Of a stretch of 64,000 bases of DNA, positions 56,101 through 64,000 are shown one piece after another. Position numbers and translations under genes: made by a program. Position 1 is the first letter of the stretch, and every line of letters begins with the position of its first letter. Origin of the DNA: Diploscapter coronatus (Eukaryota; Nematoda; Chromadorea; Rhabditida; Rhabditidae); the NCBI GenBank assembly GCA_964036155.1, contig OZ038423.1, positions 51,537,249-51,601,248 on the forward strand. The letters run 5' to 3'. Under the pieces are notes generated by a model. That model worked only from the letters and a program-made list of their open reading frames with translations. It did no database searches and was not told the origin of the DNA.

Positions 56101-58926
56101 GTTAGTTGTGCCAGAGGGGCTTGAATCGAACTTGTCTTGGCCGTAGGGGCTAGGGGATTCCAAAAACCTGCAGGCATTTTAAAGTTAGCATAAAATTGAG
56201 CAAAACATTTTTAATGCACTTTTCGTTTGTTATAAAATTAGCTCTGTTAAAGTTATGACAAGTAATTTAGCTCAAAAGGCAACGTGATAATAATCTTACA
56301 TGCATCGAGCATGGAATATAAATGAGACATTAAGCTGATCTTCGTTATTAAAAGCTATTCATAAAACGAGCCAATTCAATTTTGGATGAAACAACTTTCC
56401 CACCTTCGGGAATATCGATGATGAGTTCGAGAGCGATTCCTCTCTGCAGGGAAGGAGCCGACGTGAGAGCAGATCCGGAAGGCAGCCAGGCGTCTCCGAC
56501 ATTGCACGCCATTTGGATCTCTGCAAATTCGCTGTCATTTGATAAAATTCGTCCAATTGCCATACCGTCACTCATGTATTCGCATTTGGTGGACAAATTA
56601 GGGGGCAGCGTTTCCCACTGCGAATATTGAAAGCCGTAATTAGGCACTGTATCCACGGGGCAACGCTTGCATTCTGAAAAATGAAATTCGAGATTTCCAA
56701 AAAATAAGCTTCTTTGTTTTCTTACCGTTTCCATCAGAAAAGTGGTCTTTCGGGCAGAATGCGCAAACTCCATCCTTTCCCTTAGCCATTCCAGAGTTAC
56801 ATTTAGGACAAGGCTTGTAAGGACTTGGCTCGGGCTTCTAAATGGATCATTACTGAAGAAAGAAAGGAAAGGTTCCCAATTCTTACAGCCACAGCTCCGA
56901 TGACGTCGTCTCTGCACACAGCCGGCTGCACTTTCTTGTAGACAATTCTGGTCGACCCATTCAAACAGGGCTCTGTCACTGGATAGTAGTCTGAGGCTTT
57001 GCAGGGAGGTCGATCTATGCACATTGCTGCTTTCGGGCCTGCAAATAAAAGTAGTTACAAATTATGACAATTTCCCGATAGACCAATATAAATTGGTCAG
57101 ACAGCTTTCAATCGTAGTAATTCTCAAAGAGAATGAGGAAATCACGAAGTCTCGCAACTTGAAGATACAACAATCAAAAGTGAGATAGCGTTTCCCCCTG
57201 TATTATCTTAATGCTACATTTCATTTCGTCAAGCTGTGATATTTACAAATACCCATTTTCAAATAAATAAAACAGGTAGAACTCAAATAGAATACTGTCA
57301 TGATTACTGCGACAATAAATTATTCGATTATCACAGAATAATACCTGAATATTGTGATTGAGGGCATCTTCCACACTGAGCAGACCCCTTGGGTGCAAAA
57401 TAGCCAGCGTCACAGACATTACAGGTGGCTGCTCCTCTCGGAGAATATGTGCCTGGGGGACAACTCACGCATTCACGCACAAATGCTAGGCCTGAATAAT
57501 TAAGTAAGTATCAGAATATAAGAAATCTTCATTTACCCAGAACATCGATGTGGTCGACTAGAATGGGATCTCCGAAGTATTGAGCAGCTGCCGCTTGACT
57601 ATTGGATATTGTCCAGGAAATCACGTTTGAACCTGAAAATTAAGTTGAAAGATTTTTTGAGAACTGCGTTTCATATACGCAGTTCTGTAGATGAAAGTTT
57701 CGGCTTTTATCACTATTGTCATCGAATCGATATGATCATAAAAGTACTTGGTGAATGAAATGTATGGAATGTCAAAGAAGTGTGCAGTCTGTTAAGGTGG
57801 GGGAAGAAAGAATAAGTTACCAGTTCTCAATTCGACTCTTCTCGTAATCCACTCTCCATTCCGAGACTCCTCTTTGCTCGTCGTCCTTGCCTTGGAATAT
57901 TTCGATGTCAATGCTTCCAACGCATCTCTGGAATAGTGCAACAGAAATTAGTAGAGATGTAATAAATTTTACCGGTAACTTTGACACTGCTGATTTCTGA
58001 CATCGACCTGCAGAGACAGAGCTCGATTGTTGCGAGGCATTCTGTAGACGAACTCGACGAAACCGGGCCGGACGAGAGTGGCCTGGTAGGAGAGACGGGA
58101 GATGCATGGGGTGGGGATGTAGAGCAGCACATCGTCACGGACTACCCAACCTGCTCTGAAATCATTCAAAGAACTTCAGGGGGAATGTTTCTTCTTGCAG
58201 ATGTAAAACTCGAATGAAAGTTTTACATGCTCAAAAACGAATTGTTGGATCTTTTTTACAAAAAACAATTCGAAAACATATAGGGATACAAACGAGTCTA
58301 GACTTTGGAAAATTTTCAGTTCACTGCTTTCAGTGATTCATGATATTTGTGAAAAGTTTGAAGCCAACTCACTCTAACGGACAGACAGTCTTGGTGCTGC
58401 TGCTGCTGGAGGACGAATCGGAAAAGATTCCTGCACTCGGATCGAAATTCTCAACAGAGAAGCCTTCCGGCAGAGTTACGAACTCCTCGAAGCGAATGCC
58501 ACCTCCCAGACTGTAGCGACCTGCAAATTGTGCATTTTAAGAGAATCTCACACATGCATTTTTAGACAAAACCTGGATCACAGGGTCTGCACTGCTGCGT
58601 TTCGATGTCCAGATATCTGCCAGGTTTGCACGAAAATGCTGAAATAGACCAATTTCGAAGGGAATTCACTTTTATACCCACAGCAGTTGAGTCCTTTCTG
58701 AGGCTGAGGAAGTCCACCTTCGCAATTGCTGCCCGCTTTCGGCACGGCCACTCGCCATCTGAAAGTCAATGAAGATCAGCTCGAAAGTTGATGGGAAAAG
58801 GCCTTACCTTTGCCCTGCCTCATCGCAGGACGTGTATGTGAATTCGTAGTCGTTCTGGCCACATTCTCTTCCTAGTCCAATTCCAAACAACAAAGAGAAG
58901 AGGAGCAATCTAATCATACCCTTCAT
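53134..58926 (-). CDS. ELAPOR (KIAA1324/EIG121-like) type I membrane protein
   Basis: More than 20 short exons run on the minus strand. Those placed are 58926-58808, 58758-58682, 58638-58573, 58520-58373, 58155-57971, 57927-57821, 57632-57537, 57491-57345, 57038-56887 and 56837-56726; the last two are to 53571 and 53377-53134. ELAPOR proteins sit in the endosome-lysosome system and Golgi and have been tied to autophagy and secretory granules. Matching features: signal peptide MIRLLLFSLLFGIGLG, GRECGQNDYEFTYTSCDEAG, repeated Cys-rich blocks (CVSCPPGTYSPRGAATCNVC), VARIYSINVTNVG, CPDSTCDGCLFHLIVEAAQ, one C-terminal span (GATALIGLSVTLIFIC) and a cytosolic tail starting KLEYKYTRL. The start is uncertain by up to nine codons (another in-frame ATG at 58953). 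Middle exon borders are not all refined. Confidence 0.92.
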
Positions 58927-60043
58927 CAGGCAGTCTTCTCGACGACATTCCATTATCTTCCCTCTTTATCTCCTATTCCTCACTACCCACCTGAGCATTG
59001 CAGTGAAGTATCGATTGCCTTCAGGGCTGCTCACATCAATTCGTCGATGTCTCTGCTCGTGGGAAAGTTGAAAAACACAGCTAACAAAAGGAAATGGGAG
59101 AAACCAAACAAAGTGAAGGATTAGGGAAATTCAGACAATGAATGAATGAATAGGAGGATGGATGGGTTTGGACACCTCAGTCCATGACTCGAAGGCTGTC
59201 GACTGAGCTCGATGACTGAATGCTCGAACAGGGCTCTAGTCAATATTTTAATTGAGCTGTGAAAGGAAGAGGGGAGAGGGGAAGGAAACGAGAGGGAATA
59301 GAATGAGAAAGAGGAAGGACAGCTTCTTCTGCTTCTGCTTTTCCAATTCAAGTCTGCTGTCTGCGTGTCTGCCCTCCCGCAATGGCAGTCTCTGCATCTT
59401 TATCCCTTTTTCCATTTCTCCTCATCGATATTCTCAACTCGAAGCGCCACAAAACACAACAACAACACTGCAGACCTGTTAAACTCGATAATTAGACACT
59501 GAAACAGACAAAATGCAGACAGAAAAACAAGCATTCAAGCCGAAATTCCAGGAAAACGATTATGCAAGAATTCCAATTCTTAACCTTTCTTTATTCACCG
59601 AAGTAATTCACTCTTCAATCAAAGAGAACGTAAAATAAAAAACGCCATAAAAGCATTTGAATTATGTTTAAATTTCATACCTAATCTTCAGTAAAGTTTA
59701 AGAGAAAATAATAAAAAAACAATGTGTTTATTTGCTGTACCTGAATTTGGCATTTAAATCAACACTTGACCTAGAAGAACTAGAAGTTATTCGGATAGAT
59801 TCTTAACGAATTTCGAATAGCTAATTGCAAAATTGGAAAATCATAAGAAGAAGATGGAAAAGGGATAAAGAAATGAAGAGATTTGAAAGAAGAATGACAC
59901 GAAGTCCAAAGAAAGTAGGAAAGAGAGCAGATAACGAGAGTTTGTAGCTGGATGCTTGATGATAAAGAAGGGAGGGAGGAAGGAAAGAAAGCTAAAAAAA
60001 ATGATCTACCCTTATGAGATTGCATGGACAGCAGTTTGAGCGC
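58927..60043. other. Spacer between cytochrome c and ELAPOR
   Basis: This is the 3' flank of the cytochrome c gene and the probable promoter region of ELAPOR. It contains purine-rich stretches on either strand (59260-59330 and 59840-59995) similar to those upstream of ubc-1. Nothing coding is supported. Confidence 0.55.
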
Positions 60044-61710
<1,667 letters not shown>

Positions 61711-62164
61711 TGCAACTGCACGCGAACTGGTGAACCCTTAAATTAGGGAAATTATTGACAAGTTTTTGAAGAGCAAATGAAATCAGGCAAGTCCAGAATT
61801 CGAGAAAAGAAACAAGCTGAAACAGACAACGGGCGGTCTTTGACTGTGTGGCGATGATGCAAGATCAAAGTGAATTGCACCCCAAGCAGGGGGGAGAGAG
61901 AAGGAAGGGAGAGAGGCGAGAGGAAAGGGGAAAAAGAGCTGAAAGGGGCGGAGACGCAGAGACAACGTAGAAGCAGAAAGAATAAAACACCAAAGAAATA
62001 TTCCAGCGATTAATTCAACGCTTCTGAATTCTGCAATGGAATTGGCGTATTTTCGATTCGATAACAAACATATTTATTGGAGTAGAGCTGTATAACGAAA
62101 ACATTGAAACAACAAAGAAAAGAAAGGGAAGGGGGAGGAGAGAACTGCCCGATTGCCTTGTTGT
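61711..62164 (-). promoter_or_regulatory. Operon-like spacer, RPL18A to cytochrome c
   Basis: Read on the minus strand, the RPL18A stop is followed by AATAAA at 62078-62073. A C/T-rich stretch (about 61975-61880) comes next, then the acceptor GTGCAG just before the cytochrome c ATG. The spacing resembles the other two same-strand pairs in the window. Confidence 0.45.
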
Positions 62165-63828
62165 TTAGGCGAAGTGGGTCTTGGGTCGGACAGTGGTGAA
62201 GACGGAGGCATTCTTTCTCTTGGTGATGCGGTGCGGCAGGGGGAATTTGATCTTCGAGTCGTGGAACATCTTGATGCCTGCTCGCTTCGTCTCCGACGCC
62301 TTCACAACTTGCACCTGCAAATCAATTTGGAAAATGAGATCTAGAAAAAATGATCATTTTTACAAGTATGATTTTGAAAAAAAAACATGTCGTCAGTTAT
62401 TTTAGTTTTTGAGATGCGCGCTGTCTATAAGACTTTCTAGACATTCATCTTTTTCATTATTAAATTCACAATAATGAACTAAAACGTCCTAATATTTTAT
62501 AATTAATTGTAAAGACGTATTTTTCCAAACCATCTTTGTTATATCATTTTCTATGTCTCTTCTCTTACACCTTTTGAGTGGTTCTAAAACCGATAGCATA
62601 TTTGAGTTTCGATTTTCAAAGTTAGAGAAGAACGAGAATTCATGATTTTTAAATACCTGCGAAATTAAAAATTCACAAGATAGTTTTTATCATCCCATTT
62701 GCTAATGCCTTGTTAGAAAAACATCATTTTGTTCAGATTTCTCAAAAATCGACTCGGATAAACCCGCAAAACGATCCACAGAAAAATGCTCTATTGAGAA
62801 AGGAAAAGAACATGCTTTTTATTGCCCTCGGAAGATACACTATTTCTTCTGCGAGCTAACTTTCGAACGTCTGATTTTGCTTGAAATTCAAATGCTTACC
62901 TTGAGGATGTGGATGCGATCAGCCTGAGCGCGATGGCGAGCGCCCATGTCGCGATAGGCTTGAGTGACGGCTCCGCAGACGGTGACGTCTCTGTACTCAC
63001 GGTACATGTTGTGGTGGCCCGTGCGCGAGTCGTACTTCAGCCACACTCCGTAGTTCTTCACAGAGCCCGGCTTCTTCTCGAACACCTGCAAGCGAAGATG
63101 TTATATAAAAAGTAATTCCATATTTCCACTTTATAATAGCTATTTTGGCGTAAATCTCGATTGTTGCAGTGGGATTCGCGCGCACGCAAAACATCGAGTC
63201 AATTTCACGTCGAGCTTCCAAAAGCATGGCAATTCGATCTGCCTCCTTTGCTAGCAGTTGGTCGTTCAGAACAGATCAACTGTATTTGAAGGAGGGAACG
63301 TTGTTGTAATGATTTGATATTGTAGAAGACATTTACAGAAAAAAAAAATCGAAAAATGACAAGTTTACCGGCATATTTTTGTGTGCAAGGTCTCATAAAT
63401 GCGAAAAGCTTTTAACGAATTATTTATCACCAAATAAATTTCCTTAGCTGAACCTAAACCTAACTGAAGTGATCATTCTGTCACATGAAAACAATTTGAA
63501 ATTGCTTAAGCTATTCGGTTGAAGTAATTTTGAAATGATAGCGCCTATGGTTCTAATCCAATTGTGACAGGGAATGATTTGTAAAAATTGTTCGTCTTTC
63601 ATGAGTTCAGGAAAGTTTGTTTACCTCCTTGATGGAGAGGATCTCGCCAGAACTCTTCTTGACTCTGCGAAGCATGGAGACGAAGTACCAGAAGCGAGAC
63701 TTGGCAATGACGTCGTTGGACGCGAAGATCTGCATCTTCCAGATGGGGGTCACTGGGTCCTTCTCCGTGGGCAGCTTGCGGCCGATCACCGTGTACTCGC
63801 GGAGCTCACCCTTTGCTTTCGTCGGCAT
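62165..63828 (-). CDS. rpl-20: 60S ribosomal protein L18a (eL20), 179 aa
   Basis: Three exons (63828-63625, 63085-62900, 62314-62165) give 179 residues, the usual length. The conserved sequence is recognisable throughout: [64 protein letters not shown]-like [13 protein letters not shown] and the end [13 protein letters not shown]...RPKTHFA. eL20 is a structural protein of the large ribosomal subunit. Codon use is strongly biased to C-ending codons, as expected for a very highly expressed gene. AACTTCAG precedes the ATG by 17 bases. It is the first gene of a possible pair with cytochrome c. Confidence 0.97.
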
Positions 63829-64000
63829 GCTTCACTATTTGAACCCTGAAGTTACGAGTTTAATCAAATTCATTGACAACGAAGATGAGTTTTGAATATT
63901 CAGAACGAATCAAGCATCAAAAATACGAAATCTCAAGAAAATGGCGAATCTAGCAAAATGCCAAAATCTAACCCAATTGAAGAATATCCCCTACGTCAAT

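Noticed and set aside
63541..63570. tRNA-like GGTTCTAATCC string
   Set aside because: No acceptor stem or anticodon arm around it.

Overview
This window looks like nuclear DNA of a nematode. It is AT-rich and intron-dense, with many 45-60 nt introns carrying GT...TTTCAG borders. Several start codons lie a few bases after a TTTCAG-type acceptor, as expected for spliced-leader trans-splicing. The products also point to nematodes: a UBC-1/RAD6 with a hydrophilic tail, a GSK3-like divergent kinase, a small-exon seven-transmembrane (7TM) receptor and an astacin-EGF-CUB-C-type lectin protein. I cannot name the species. All gene models below were spliced by hand, using splice signals and reading-frame continuity.

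Layout, left to right. A U2 snRNA gene (minus, ~428-619) is followed by a repeat-rich gap. Then come three minus-strand genes: a kelch-repeat protein with an F-box-like N-terminus (2043-3302), a TBC1D7-like TBC protein (4229-7151) and UBC-1/RAD6 (8218-10323). A 4.6 kb divergent gap separates these from the plus-strand pair MPP10 (14957-19528) and a DxxxD-type cation diffusion facilitator (19915-22521). Next are an unrecognised acidic protein (minus, 23953-24450) and an orphan four-exon gene (plus, 25589-27363), whose intron holds a near-perfect hairpin and a mariner-like MITE. A ~0.94 kb foldback element follows.

The centre holds a 19-exon gene (31016-37631) for a secreted astacin-like protein with a ruined zinc site plus EGF, CUB and C-type lectin modules. 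A complete six-exon 7TM receptor (minus, 39011-41767) and a coiled-coil gene next to a 194-bp tandem triplication of its first exon (42297-43171) come next. The right third carries a GSK3-like kinase (44321-46029) and NOL10/ENP2 (46493-52493) on plus, then ELAPOR (53134-58926), cytochrome c (60044-61710) and ribosomal protein eL20/RPL18A (62165-63828) on minus.

Themes. Two SSU-processome genes (MPP10, NOL10) and a ribosomal protein gene each sit in a same-strand pair with a 390-460 bp gap. These pairs (MPP10-CDF, GSK3-like-NOL10, RPL18A-cytochrome c) have roughly the spacing of nematode operons. The least ordinary items are the pseudo-astacin with a lectin tail and an 8-nt microexon, the orphan gene around the MITE and hairpin, and the tandem first-exon array. 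I found no CRISPR array, tRNA or rRNA gene, or complete transposase gene.
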